Counted from the stretch's first letter, positions 7,349 to 15,715 are shown. The stretch: 23,463 nucleotides of DNA from an uncultured Collinsella sp. (GCA_900551015.1 URUI01000030.1:1-23463), one strand, 5' to 3'. Notes: generated by a model from the sequence alone, not told the origin. A program made the numbers and translations.

Positions 7349-8047
7349 TTAGGCTGCGCTGGTTTCTTTGTATTCGAAGACTGGCTCTAGGAGGTCTTCG
7401 ATGCTGCAGTGTAGGACTTTCGCCATATCCCTTACGGCTGTTACCGAGGCTTCGTTGATGTTTCTCTGGCGCTGTTCGTACATTTGGATTGAGCGGAGTG
7501 ATACGCCCGATTCGTATGCCAAGTCTTGCTGGGTTTTCTTGACCCTCTTTCTTGCTAGCGCCAGTTTGGTTTGACGAGGTGTTTTCTTCGCCATATCGCA
7601 AACAAGACGCGCTACGCGTTCCTCCGAGGCTTCGTGCCAAGGGTAGTACAGGCCGCGCAGCGCATCAAACGGAACGACATGCAGCAGGTCTTCAAAAGAA
7701 ACCCCTAGACGCCACTGAAGGTATGCCAATATCCAGCCTGTCCAATATTCTGGCGTCTTCTCAAAACGATAGGTGCGATCCGGTATAGACCCGCTCTGAT
7801 AGCCGGACCTTTCAGCGATAAGCGCGAACAGCTCAACGCCCGATTTTCCCGATACGACCCATGCGTTGCCGCGTTCGAACTCGCGAGCTACGCCGCTCAG
7901 GCAAAAGAGTTCAGCAACTTCCGATCCTTCTGCTCCATAATCGTTAATGGCATAGTCAAAGCAGTCGCCGAGGTTGTTCATTGCATCCTCTAGGTAGTAG
8001 ACGGGGTATGTCCTACTCGGCCCACAATCCGTTAACTCTTGGATCAT
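7349..8047 (-). CDS. Putative antitoxin: coriobacterial N-terminal domain plus XRE helix-turn-helix
   Basis: A 232-residue protein. Residues 15-130 form a conserved-looking domain (YYLEDAMNNLGDCFDYAINDYG, SGVAREFERGNAWVVSGKSGVEL, TPEYWTGWILAYLQWRLGVSFEDLL). I know this arrangement from coriobacterial proteins next to DUF3990 genes. Residues 155-225 are a Cro/C1-type helix-turn-helix (LALARKRVKKTQQDLAYESGVSLRSIQMYEQRQRNINEA). ATG 8047 is supported by GGGAGGG 9 nt upstream and overlaps the preceding gene by 35 nt, indicating translational coupling. Role inferred: neutralises the upstream DUF3990 protein through its N-terminal domain and represses the shared promoter at 8713-8759 through its C-terminus. 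The toxin-first order is less common than antitoxin-first. Confidence 0.75.
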   Translation of the reverse strand: MIQELTDCGPSRTYPVYYLEDAMNNLGDCFDYAINDYGAEGSEVAELFCLSGVAREFERGNAWVVSGKSGVELFALIAERSGYQSGSIPDRTYRFEKTPEYWTGWILAYLQWRLGVSFEDLLHVVPFDALRGLYYPWHEASEERVARLVCDMAKKTPRQTKLALARKRVKKTQQDLAYESGVSLRSIQMYEQRQRNINEASVTAVRDMAKVLHCSIEDLLEPVFEYKETSAA

Positions 8048-8696
8048 TTAAATCAACCCTCCCTGCCTTTAAATCCCTAATGTCGACACCATCAGAGTCA
8101 AATCCGTTTACCGTATCCAGATACTTACGTCGAGCGTTCTGTTCTCGCTCAAATCGTTTGGGATAAAACTCGGCTCCCGAGACCTGCTTCCAATCGCGGA
8201 ACCTGATCGCCGAGAACGCGCGCTCACTCATAAGCGCATATTGAATGCCCAAATCCCCCAAAAACATAATGCGCTGCAATTGCCTGAGCGAGATCATGCC
8301 GTTGACAAACTGTCTTGCAAACGAGAAATAGGAATCGTCGGCGCGATAGCCTCGAATAACGTCATAGGGCGAAATATCAATCAGGCAGTTATCCAGCAGA
8401 TAACGAAGCCCCTCGCGCGCTACTGGCGTTGAAACATTGAACTCTCTGTTATTCGCCAGAATTGCAAGCCAGTTGAGAATCGAGAACTCACCTGATTCCA
8501 AATCCAAAATCGCAAGGCCATCTAAATCAAGCTCATATCGATTGGCAATGCCATCAGACTCGGTCCGACATGCCCACTCCATTGCCATTTCCTCATTCGG
8601 TGTGCAATAAAACCCGCGCCCATAGTCATTGAATTGCCTGCATTTATCCAACGATGGATGCTCGACAACAACCTCCGACCCGTGCCAAAGCTCCAT
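8013..8696 (-). CDS. DUF3990-family protein, probable ADP-ribosyltransferase-like toxin
   Basis: A 227-residue protein opening with LWHGSEVVVEHPSL, then NDYGRGFYCTPNEEMAMEWA. This is the H-G and GxGFYxT pattern of DUF3990, a family I recall as grouped with ADP-ribosyltransferase folds (R/H-Y-E type NAD-binding cores). The middle holds VIRGYRADDSYFSFARQFVNG and the tail RQLQRIMFLGDLGIQYALMSERAF. No signal peptide, so it acts in the cytoplasm. The start ATG 8696 has AGGAGG 5 nt upstream. It is first in a two-gene operon with an HTH partner overlapping its 3' end by 35 nt, behind a double-palindrome promoter: a toxin-antitoxin layout. The toxic activity and target are inferred, not visible. Confidence 0.78.
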   Translation of the reverse strand: MELWHGSEVVVEHPSLDKCRQFNDYGRGFYCTPNEEMAMEWACRTESDGIANRYELDLDGLAILDLESGEFSILNWLAILANNREFNVSTPVAREGLRYLLDNCLIDISPYDVIRGYRADDSYFSFARQFVNGMISLRQLQRIMFLGDLGIQYALMSERAFSAIRFRDWKQVSGAEFYPKRFEREQNARRKYLDTVNGFDSDGVDIRDLKAGRVDLNDPRVNGLWAE

Positions 8697-8712
8697 ATCG
8701 ACCTCCTAAAAA

Positions 8713-8759
8713 ATATCACCCCAGTGATAGTTTACCAATAACTATCACTGGGGTGATAT
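8713..8759 (-). promoter_or_regulatory. Toxin-antitoxin promoter with two tandem operators
   Basis: A perfect 20-bp inverted repeat (8713-8732 / 8740-8759, 7-nt spacer). Each arm is itself a palindrome, TATCAC-N4-GTGATA, so there are two identical operators. On the minus strand a promoter fits exactly through them: TTGGTA, 17 bp, TATTTT, followed by AGGAGG for the toxin. Cooperative repression by the HTH partner would cover the -35/-10 spacer. Confidence 0.8.
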
Positions 8760-8779
8760 AGATGGGAGCTTTTGAGGGG

Positions 8780-8807
8780 CCGAGGCCTGACTAAAGGCAG
8801 GCCTCGG
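8780..8807 (-). terminator. Hairpin over the engB stop codon
   Basis: Perfect CCGAGGCCTG (8780-8789) / CAGGCCTCGG (8798-8807). The engB stop codon (8791-8793) lies in the loop. There is no T-run, so it may be a rho-independent-like or mRNA-stabilising stem marking the end of the mtn-engB unit. Confidence 0.55.
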
Positions 8808-9381
8808 CAATGCGGCGCTTAAGCTCATCGATGCCGGTGCCAGTCTGGGAGCTTGTGATGATCACGTTCTCGGCCGGAACGTTGAGCTGCTTTTTGATGG
8901 CTGCTGCCTGGCGGGCCTGCTGGGTGCGGCTGAGCTTGTCGGCTTTGGTGAGGCAAACGATAAAGTTGAACTCGTTGCCCTGTAGGTAGTCAATCATGTC
9001 GTGGTCGAGCTTGCTGGGGTCGTGACGAATGTCCACCAGCGAGACGACCAAGTTAAAGCTGCGCTCGGAGTCGAAGAAGTCGCCGATGAGCTCGGCCCAA
9101 CGGTCGCGCTCGGCCTTGGAGCGACGAGCGAAACCGTAACCCGGCAGGTCCACAAAGTGCACGTCGTCGGCCTCAAAGAAGTTGATGTTGCTCGTCTTGC
9201 CCGGCGTACTGGAAACCTTGACCAGGTTCTTGCGGCCAAAGAGCTTGTTCATAATCGACGACTTGCCCACGTTGGAGCGGCCGACAAAGCTCACCTCGGG
9301 GCAGGTGGATTCGGGAATCTGCGAAACCTTGCCGTAGCTGGCGACGAACTTGGCAAGCTGGTAGTTAATGGAATCGGCCAT
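8791..9381 (-). CDS. engB: Ribosome biogenesis GTP-binding protein EngB/YsxC/YihA
   Basis: Small essential-type GTPase that assists late assembly of the 50S ribosomal subunit. Its 196 residues carry the G-motifs in order: G1 GRSNVGKSS (34-42), G2 region STPGKTSNINFF, G3 DLPGYGFA, G4 TKADKLS and G5 SSQTGTG. Length matches the family. The frame allows a GTG two codons earlier, but ATG 9381 with AGGAG 5 nt upstream is the better start. It lies 38 bp downstream of mtn on the same strand, so the pair is likely cotranscribed; no known functional link beyond housekeeping. Confidence 0.96.
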   Translation of the reverse strand: MADSINYQLAKFVASYGKVSQIPESTCPEVSFVGRSNVGKSSIMNKLFGRKNLVKVSSTPGKTSNINFFEADDVHFVDLPGYGFARRSKAERDRWAELIGDFFDSERSFNLVVSLVDIRHDPSKLDHDMIDYLQGNEFNFIVCLTKADKLSRTQQARQAAAIKKQLNVPAENVIITSSQTGTGIDELKRRIAEACL

Positions 9382-9419
9382 GGACACTCCTTGGTCGTAG
9401 GTTCTTACAAATAGACGCG

Positions 9420-10160
9420 TTATTGCGCAGCGGCAATGCGGCGGACGATATCGAGCGTGATGTCACTTGCGACACGCGCGTACTCAAACAGATCGAACTC
9501 TCGGTCGCAAATCGCATCGTACGCCTCGTCACAATTATCGCTGATAGCGCGCAACACCAGGCAATCGACACCATTTTTGGTTGCGACATGGGCAATTGCC
9601 GCGCCCTCCATGCCGACGCAATCGGCATGCGTCGCCTCGATAGCGTCGTTGCGCATGGCGGCGCCCGTCACAAAGCGGTTACCCGTGGCAATCGTGCCGA
9701 CCAGGAACTGCTTGGTACCCTCGTTCGAAGCGACTGCATTTGTCGAAGCATCAACAAACCCACGCTCAGCAAGCACGTCGACGGCAATATCGACCAGCGC
9801 GGGCGTCGAGCCAAACTCCTCGAGCCCCGGTGCGGACTCGGCGATAAGCGCGGTATCGGTATCCAGATAGCGCAGGCGTTTGCCAATGACCACGTCGTCG
9901 ATATGGAGCTTGGGGTTCAAACCGCCCGCAATGCCCGAAAACACAACAGCCTGCGGAGCATACTTGCTAATGAGGTGCTGCGTTGCAGCGGCGGCGTTCA
10001 CCGTGCCCATGCCCGCCGTTGTGGCGACAACTGTCAGGCCGTCGAGCTCGCCGCTCACAACGGTCAAGCCTGCCCCCCGTGCCTCGCAAACGTCGCTCAG
10101 CTCTTCCTTAATCTGCATGATCTCTTTTTCGAGCGCACCGATAATCGCGATGGTAGCCAT
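9420..10160 (-). CDS. mtn: 5'-methylthioadenosine/S-adenosylhomocysteine nucleosidase
   Basis: Cleaves the glycosidic bond of MTA and SAH, releasing adenine for methionine and purine salvage and removing SAH, an inhibitor of methyltransferases. The 246 residues start MATIAIIGALEKEI, the typical MTAN N-terminus with its catalytic Glu. They carry the VFSGIAGGLNPKLHIDDVVIG purine-phosphorylase-family motif, the substrate-binding VGMEGAAIAHV segment and the catalytic Asp in LRAISDNCDE. ATG 10160 is preceded by GGGGAAT; a TTG four codons upstream is less likely. engB follows at 38 bp. A decayed serine-hydrolase tail lies 78 bp upstream on the same strand. Confidence 0.94.
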   Translation of the reverse strand: MATIAIIGALEKEIMQIKEELSDVCEARGAGLTVVSGELDGLTVVATTAGMGTVNAAAATQHLISKYAPQAVVFSGIAGGLNPKLHIDDVVIGKRLRYLDTDTALIAESAPGLEEFGSTPALVDIAVDVLAERGFVDASTNAVASNEGTKQFLVGTIATGNRFVTGAAMRNDAIEATHADCVGMEGAAIAHVATKNGVDCLVLRAISDNCDEAYDAICDREFDLFEYARVASDITLDIVRRIAAAQ

Positions 10161-10238
10161 ACCATTCCCCAAACCTATACGAAATTCTCAACCACGGTAT
10201 GGTACCAGCATTTTGTTTGACCTCGCCAAACGAACACG

Positions 10239-10376
10239 CTAAGCCAGTGCAGCTCGCGTATCAAACAGCGCCTTTGCAATCGCGGCCGTAACCTCACTCG
10301 AGCGGTCGCTCCACGGCATCGATGTCATGACGCTCATGACATAGGTACGGCCATCGATGTCGATTGCAGGCATTTC
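10239..10376 (-). pseudogene. C-terminal remnant of a beta-lactamase-like serine hydrolase
   Basis: About 45 residues ending MPAIDIDGRTYVMSVMTSMPWSDRSSEVTAAIAKALFDTRAALA resemble the C-terminal strand and last helix of class A beta-lactamase-like serine hydrolases (dGxTYVxaVMTs...). Nothing upstream in the frame resembles the rest of such a protein: no SxxK, SDN or KTG box. The upstream sequence is instead occupied by an extragenic palindrome (10477-10543). I therefore read this as a decayed gene end rather than a real 107-residue protein. The family call is from memory and moderate. Confidence 0.45.
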
Positions 10377-10476
10377 TTTCCAAAGATATTCAGTCGCGTT
10401 TGAGGTGTCTCTAAACAATAAACAGGCGTTTCTATGCAAAAACACCGATTCCGTTGCGCATCTTTGCCCAAAACGC

Positions 10477-10543
10477 AGTTGCGGTGAAATAGTTCCTGTT
10501 TGGGCGGCATAAGCCGAAAAACAAGAACTATTCCACCGCAACT
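10477..10543. repeat. 67-bp extragenic palindrome
   Basis: 19-nt arms 10477-10495 and 10525-10543 match with one mismatch (GTTGCGGTGAAATAGTTC versus its complement with one A/G change). The centre contains a smaller GGC...GCC hairpin. No coding potential. It is the shape of a REP/MITE-like unit and lies where the serine-hydrolase body should be. Confidence 0.65.
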
Positions 10544-10570
10544 TGACGGGGCTCCTTAGCAATCAACTAG

Positions 10571-10629
10571 GTGCCCGGGGGCACTCATTTAAGTCTGTCC
10601 CCAATGAGTGCCTGTCCCCAATGAGTGCC
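10571..10629. repeat. GGGGACA-type extragenic repeat with tandem 17-mer
   Basis: A perfect palindrome GTGCCC-GG-GGGCAC (10571-10584) overlaps an inverted repeat GCACTCATT (10581-10589) / AATGAGTGC (10603-10611). Two exactly adjacent copies of TGTCCCCAATGAGTGCC occur at 10596-10612 and 10613-10629. It ends one base before the pflA stop codon. Similar GGGGACA/ATGAGTGCC units are what I associate with REP-type elements mobilised by RAYT transposases; no transposase is present here. Confidence 0.6.
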
Positions 10630-10630
10630 G

Positions 10631-11449
10631 CTAGCCGATGGCGTTTTTGAGTTCGGCGCGGCGCTTTTTCATGCCGGCCATGACGGCGTTGCGCAGCTCG
10701 GGCATGCGCGCGGTATCCATCTGGGGCACGCCCTCGAGCTTATAGGGAATACCCAGCTGCTCGTACTTGACGACACCCATCGTGTGATACGGCAGCATTT
10801 CCAGGCCCACCACGTTGTGCCATGGAGCGATCAGGCGACCGAGCTTCTCGCATTCCTCCGCCGTATCGGTGATACCCGGCACTACCACGTGGCGAATAAC
10901 AACCTTAATCTTGCGACGCGCAAGCTCATCGCCAAACGCCAGGATGCGCGCAGGATCGCAACCGGTTAGCTTTTTATGCTCAGCCGGATCGGCGTGTTTA
11001 ATGTCGAGCAGCACCATATCGGTCTCGTTGAGCACAGCATCGAACTTCTCCGGATGCTTGGGATCAAATGCATAGCCACAGCTGTCTAGGCAGGTGTGTA
11101 CGCGGCCATCGGGGTTGTTGTGCATCACGCGGAACAGGTCGGCCAAAAACTCGGGCTGCAGGAGCGGTTCGCCGCCCGAAACGGTAATGCCGCCGCTACG
11201 GTAGAACTCATGGTTGCTCTGGAACTCGTCCATGAGATGCTCGACGGTCACCATCGTGCCGCCGTTAACAGACCAGGTATCGGGATTGTGGCAATACGCG
11301 CAGCGCATGGGACAGCCCTGAACAAACACCACAAAGCGGATGCCGGGTCCGTCGACCGTTCCCATCGTTTCAATCGAATGTACGCGGCCCAGGGTAAACG
11401 CAGAGTCCTCGGGACGAGCATCCACACCCTCAAGCGTCATCTCAGCCAT
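10631..11449 (-). CDS. pflA: Pyruvate formate-lyase activating enzyme (radical SAM)
   Basis: Uses a [4Fe-4S] cluster and S-adenosylmethionine to place the glycyl radical on pyruvate formate-lyase. The 272 residues include the radical-SAM CxxxCxxC motif in GCPMRCAYCHN (Cys46, Cys50, Cys53), the SAM-binding GGEPLLQPEF segment and the DIKHADPAEHKKLTG and HVVVPGITD blocks typical of PflA. An N-terminal extension of ~18 residues precedes the usual start (FTLGRVHSIETMGTVDGPGIR). Start ATG 11449 has AAGG 8 nt upstream. The likely substrate is the separate 83-residue glycyl-radical protein at 12931-13182, acting with PflB; degV lies between them. Its 3' end abuts an extragenic repeat. Confidence 0.95.
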   Translation of the reverse strand: MAEMTLEGVDARPEDSAFTLGRVHSIETMGTVDGPGIRFVVFVQGCPMRCAYCHNPDTWSVNGGTMVTVEHLMDEFQSNHEFYRSGGITVSGGEPLLQPEFLADLFRVMHNNPDGRVHTCLDSCGYAFDPKHPEKFDAVLNETDMVLLDIKHADPAEHKKLTGCDPARILAFGDELARRKIKVVIRHVVVPGITDTAEECEKLGRLIAPWHNVVGLEMLPYHTMGVVKYEQLGIPYKLEGVPQMDTARMPELRNAVMAGMKKRRAELKNAIG

Positions 11450-11499
11450 TCCCGCAACCTTGCCTCTCTTTGGTTATTGCCAATTAAAATGCCAGAGCC

Positions 11500-11505
11500 A
11501 TTCTA
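11500..11505 (-). promoter_or_regulatory. Possible -10 of pflA
   Basis: TAGAAT on the minus strand, about 50 nt before the pflA start, with a poor TTTCAC-like -35 at 16 bp. The rest of 11450-11571 shows nothing else I can name. Confidence 0.3.
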
Positions 11506-11571
11506 GCCCATACGCATGATGGTGAAACGGTTTGGCGGCCAATTGGGTTGTCCTATTTGGCCCCACGCAAG

Positions 11572-11606
11572 AGCGGCGGGAGGGTTGTCGCAACCCGCCC
11601 GCCGCT
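11572..11606 (-). terminator. Hairpin 3' of degV
   Basis: AGCGGCGGG-A-GGGTT (11572-11586) pairs with AACCC-G-CCCGCCGCT (11592-11606) with one internal mismatch. It lies 31 nt past the degV stop. The stem is strong but followed by only CTCTTG, so the T-tract is weak. Confidence 0.6.
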
Positions 11607-11637
11607 GTGGCGATAGATATCAATAGACGCCAGGCCT

Positions 11638-12498
11638 TTACGCCTTGAGCGTGAGCACCGCGCCGAAGGCGGTCGGGCCGCAATGGCTCGAGATGACGCC
11701 GCCGACCTGAGTCCAGGTAACGTCCTTAAAGCCCAGGTCGTGAGCATAGACTTCCATGTCGTCGCGCAGCTCCTCGGAAAGGCCTACCGAATACGCCAGG
11801 CCAATATGCGAGTAGTCGATCTCGCCCTTCGCTACCATGTGGTCAATAAAGGCACGGGCACATTTGAGCATAGAGCCGCGGAGCTTCTTGGTCGCCACGA
11901 ATTTGCCACCCGTTACCTCAATGCAGGGCTTAATCTTGAGCAGATGGGCGCCAAGAAACGCGACGTTGGACAAGCGACCACCCGCCTTAAGGAAGGCAAG
12001 GTCCGTAGGAACAAAGCCCAGCAGCACGCGGTCCATCACCGAATTGGTAAAGGCGAAAATCTCGTCGACGGTGGCATCCGGATGGGCTTCGATATACTTG
12101 GCGGTCTCAACGGCGACAAGCGACTGGCCCACCGACACAAAGCGCGTATCCATGGAGAAGACGTAATCGCGGCCCTTTGCCGCAATCTTCGACGACTGAT
12201 GCGAGCAGGTCGTAACCTCGGAATACGCAAGATGCAAAATGGTCGCATCGGGCCGCTCGGCGTGGATGCGGTCGTACACATGCGCAAAATCCGCCGGCGA
12301 GCAACCGCTGGTCTTGGGCATCACACCAAACTCGTTGCAGCGCGAGTAAATCTCAAGCGAGTCGATCGATCCGTCTTCGACGGTCTCGTCACCAATCGTG
12401 ACATGCATGGGCACGCGCACGATGCCATAGCGCTCGCAGAGCTCCGGCGTTACATCCGAACCAGACTCAACCACGATTACGTACTTGCCCATTATCAT
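11638..12498 (-). CDS. DegV family protein (fatty-acid binding)
   Basis: DegV/FakB proteins bind a fatty acid and present it to the kinase FakA for phosphorylation; some members have other or unknown ligands. The 286 residues show the N-terminal VIVVESGSDVT motif, TSGCSPADF (the TSxPS-like ligand loop, here with an inserted Cys), DTRFVSVGQSLVAVETAKY, and the C-terminal GRLSN...LLKIKPCIEVTGGKF and GGVISSHCGPTAFG (G-x-H-x-GP) motifs. ATG 12498 is chosen because GAGATGG precedes it at ~7-10 nt; ATG 12492 is also possible. The frame is open further upstream without family similarity. It lies between the glycyl-radical gene and pflA but has its own promoter region and a terminator. Confidence 0.9.
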   Translation of the reverse strand: MIMGKYVIVVESGSDVTPELCERYGIVRVPMHVTIGDETVEDGSIDSLEIYSRCNEFGVMPKTSGCSPADFAHVYDRIHAERPDATILHLAYSEVTTCSHQSSKIAAKGRDYVFSMDTRFVSVGQSLVAVETAKYIEAHPDATVDEIFAFTNSVMDRVLLGFVPTDLAFLKAGGRLSNVAFLGAHLLKIKPCIEVTGGKFVATKKLRGSMLKCARAFIDHMVAKGEIDYSHIGLAYSVGLSEELRDDMEVYAHDLGFKDVTWTQVGGVISSHCGPTAFGAVLTLKA

Positions 12499-12643
12499 CA
12501 CAACCCATCTCGACGTTGGCTTTTGAATATGTGACGCACGTCCGCCGTCCTGCTGCAGAACGGCCTCCAAGCGCCAAAGAGACGCCGCCCCTTGCACACA
12601 ACAAAGGACAGCGTCTCCCTGGAAAACTCCGTGCTTATCTGAG

Positions 12644-12711
12644 ATTCTACACGGTTTATTAAGGAGTGTTACTTATTCCGCAAACGGTAGCTATACGCGA
12701 TAAACGGTAGC
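12644..12711 (-). promoter_or_regulatory. degV promoter region with phased direct repeats
   Basis: TAGAAT (minus strand, 12644-12649) is a good -10. Upstream of it two exact AAACGGTAGC units (12682-12691 and 12702-12711) lie 20 bp apart, start to start: two helical turns, same face. Relative to the inferred start this is about -45 to -75, where an activator would bind. Transcript and factor are inferred. Confidence 0.45.
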
Positions 12712-12781
12712 AAGCAAGAATCCAGAACGCTCAACCCATTAGGAGAGTTCCGCCTAAAGGGTAACTACACAGGACCCCGCC

Positions 12782-12904
12782 GGGGCTGTTTGGGCTACCT
12801 CCCAAAATATTCCGCAGGACGTAAGAAGCCCTCGCCGCACGAAGTGCGCAGCGAGAGCTTCTTGCATGTCCGAGGACGTATTGTGAGGTAGCCCAAACAG
12901 CCCC
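12782..12904. repeat. Long hairpin element, copy 3 (3' of the glycyl-radical gene)
   Basis: A perfect 19-bp outer stem (12782-12800 / 12886-12904), an inner stem AAGAAGC / GCTTCTT, and an apical GCCGCAC-GAA-GTGCGCAGC nearly identical to copy 2. Conserved loop segments TTCCGCAGGACG (12810-12821) and CATGTCCGAGGACG (12865-12878) are exact matches to copy 2 on the opposite strand. It is 26 nt past the stop of the 83-residue glycyl-radical gene. Confidence 0.8.
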
Positions 12905-12930
12905 AGCGATCCTGCGGGAGTTAAACCCCT

Positions 12931-13182
12931 TTAGAACTTGTTGTGGAAGGTACGCGAAATGACCTCGTCCTGCTGCTCCTTGGTGAGCGTGTGGAAGTTC
13001 ACGGCATAGCCGGAAACGCGGATGGTCAGCTGCGGGTACTTCTCGGGGTGAGCCTGAGCGTCGAGCAGCGTCTCACGGTTGAAGACGTTGATGTTCAGGT
13101 GGTGGCCACCCTTCTCGGCGTAAGCGTCGAGCATGTGGACCAGGTTATCGGCCTGAGTCTCGGAAACTTCAGAAACCTTCAT
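12931..13182 (-). CDS. Stand-alone glycyl-radical domain of pyruvate formate-lyase (GrcA/YfiD-like)
   Basis: An 83-residue protein that aligns with the last ~74 residues of E. coli PflB and with GrcA/YfiD. Key segments are LVHMLDAYAEKGGHHLNINVFNRETLLDAQ, then PEKYPQLTIRVSGYAVNF with the radical-bearing glycine (Gly58), then LTKEQQDEVISRTFHNKF. E. coli GrcA is longer (127 residues); this is little more than the radical domain. ATG 13182 has GGAG 7 nt upstream; the longer frame to 13227 has no family similarity. It lies 85 bp after pflB, same strand. Because PflB here ends before this domain, the protein is likely an obligatory subunit that PflA activates, not a repair part. Confidence 0.93.
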   Translation of the reverse strand: MKVSEVSETQADNLVHMLDAYAEKGGHHLNINVFNRETLLDAQAHPEKYPQLTIRVSGYAVNFHTLTKEQQDEVISRTFHNKF

Positions 13183-13205
13183 AATGTGTCTCCTTCGATC
13201 GATAG

Positions 13206-13265
13206 GCGCCGGCCGAAACCGGCGCACTAATCAGTAATCGTTATTGTTAGTATAGCACTAACAAT
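13206..13265 (-). promoter_or_regulatory. Two hairpins between pflB and the glycyl-radical gene
   Basis: The first stem, ATTGTTAGT (13243-13251) / ACTAACAAT (13257-13265), starts 2 nt past the pflB stop. The second, GCGCCGG (13206-13212) / CCGGCGC (13219-13225), lies just before the ribosome site of the next gene. Neither has a T-run on the minus strand. They may set RNA stability or the ratio of the two PFL pieces. Confidence 0.6.
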
Positions 13266-13267
13266 AG

Positions 13268-15319
<2,052 letters not shown>

Positions 15320-15577
15320 TGTGTAACCACGCTCCTAGTTACGTGTAATGCGGCGCTCTCTCACACCGCTGCTTATTGAATTCTTGAATTATCGGCTTGC
15401 ACTACCGGCTTCTTCCGTTCTTCACCACACGTTGGTGCAGGGAAAAACGTTTGTCCACCTTGGAACTGCAACCCAAAACCCAAGATTTCACCCGTTTGAG
15501 AAGGATAACATAGCCACCCCCTTCATCAGGGCTGTTATATGTTTCTTTTTTTATATCATAAGGCCGTTTTTTACAAA
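15320..15577 (-). promoter_or_regulatory. pflB promoter and long leader
   Basis: No gene in 15320-15715. A promoter-like TTTGTA (15572-15577), 16 bp, TATAAA (15550-15555) on the minus strand would give a leader of ~220 nt. Its 5' end would fold into ATAACA-GCC / GGC-TA-TGTTAT (15505-15538). I see no FNR (TTGAT-N4-ATCAA) or Rex-type palindrome. The region 15320-15480 shows only a TTGAATT direct repeat near 15376-15390. Confidence 0.4.
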
Positions 15578-15715
15578 CCCGCAGGAAATGCGAGCGCGAA
15601 CAACTACCGTTCACCGATTTGTATGTTATTTTTCCTTGCCTTTGTACGACCTTCGCTCTAGCTGTTATGCCAGCTTTAGCAGGGTAAAGTGTCCCAGAGA
15701 CCCTACAGAAACTGC

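Noticed and set aside
7251..7640. A 129-codon minus-strand frame overlapping the antitoxin gene
   Set aside because: It is out of frame with the HTH protein, has no motif and spans the intergenic hairpin; shadow frame.
5579..8779. Integrated prophage or integrative element
   Set aside because: No integrase, phage structural gene, tRNA or att-type direct repeat is visible, so only an AT-richer accessory patch can be claimed.
1..12904. Hairpin family as a CRISPR array or ordinary terminators
   Set aside because: The copies are kilobases apart with no regular spacers. They have no T-tracts, and the 112-124 bp nested stems with conserved internal loops are not terminator-like.
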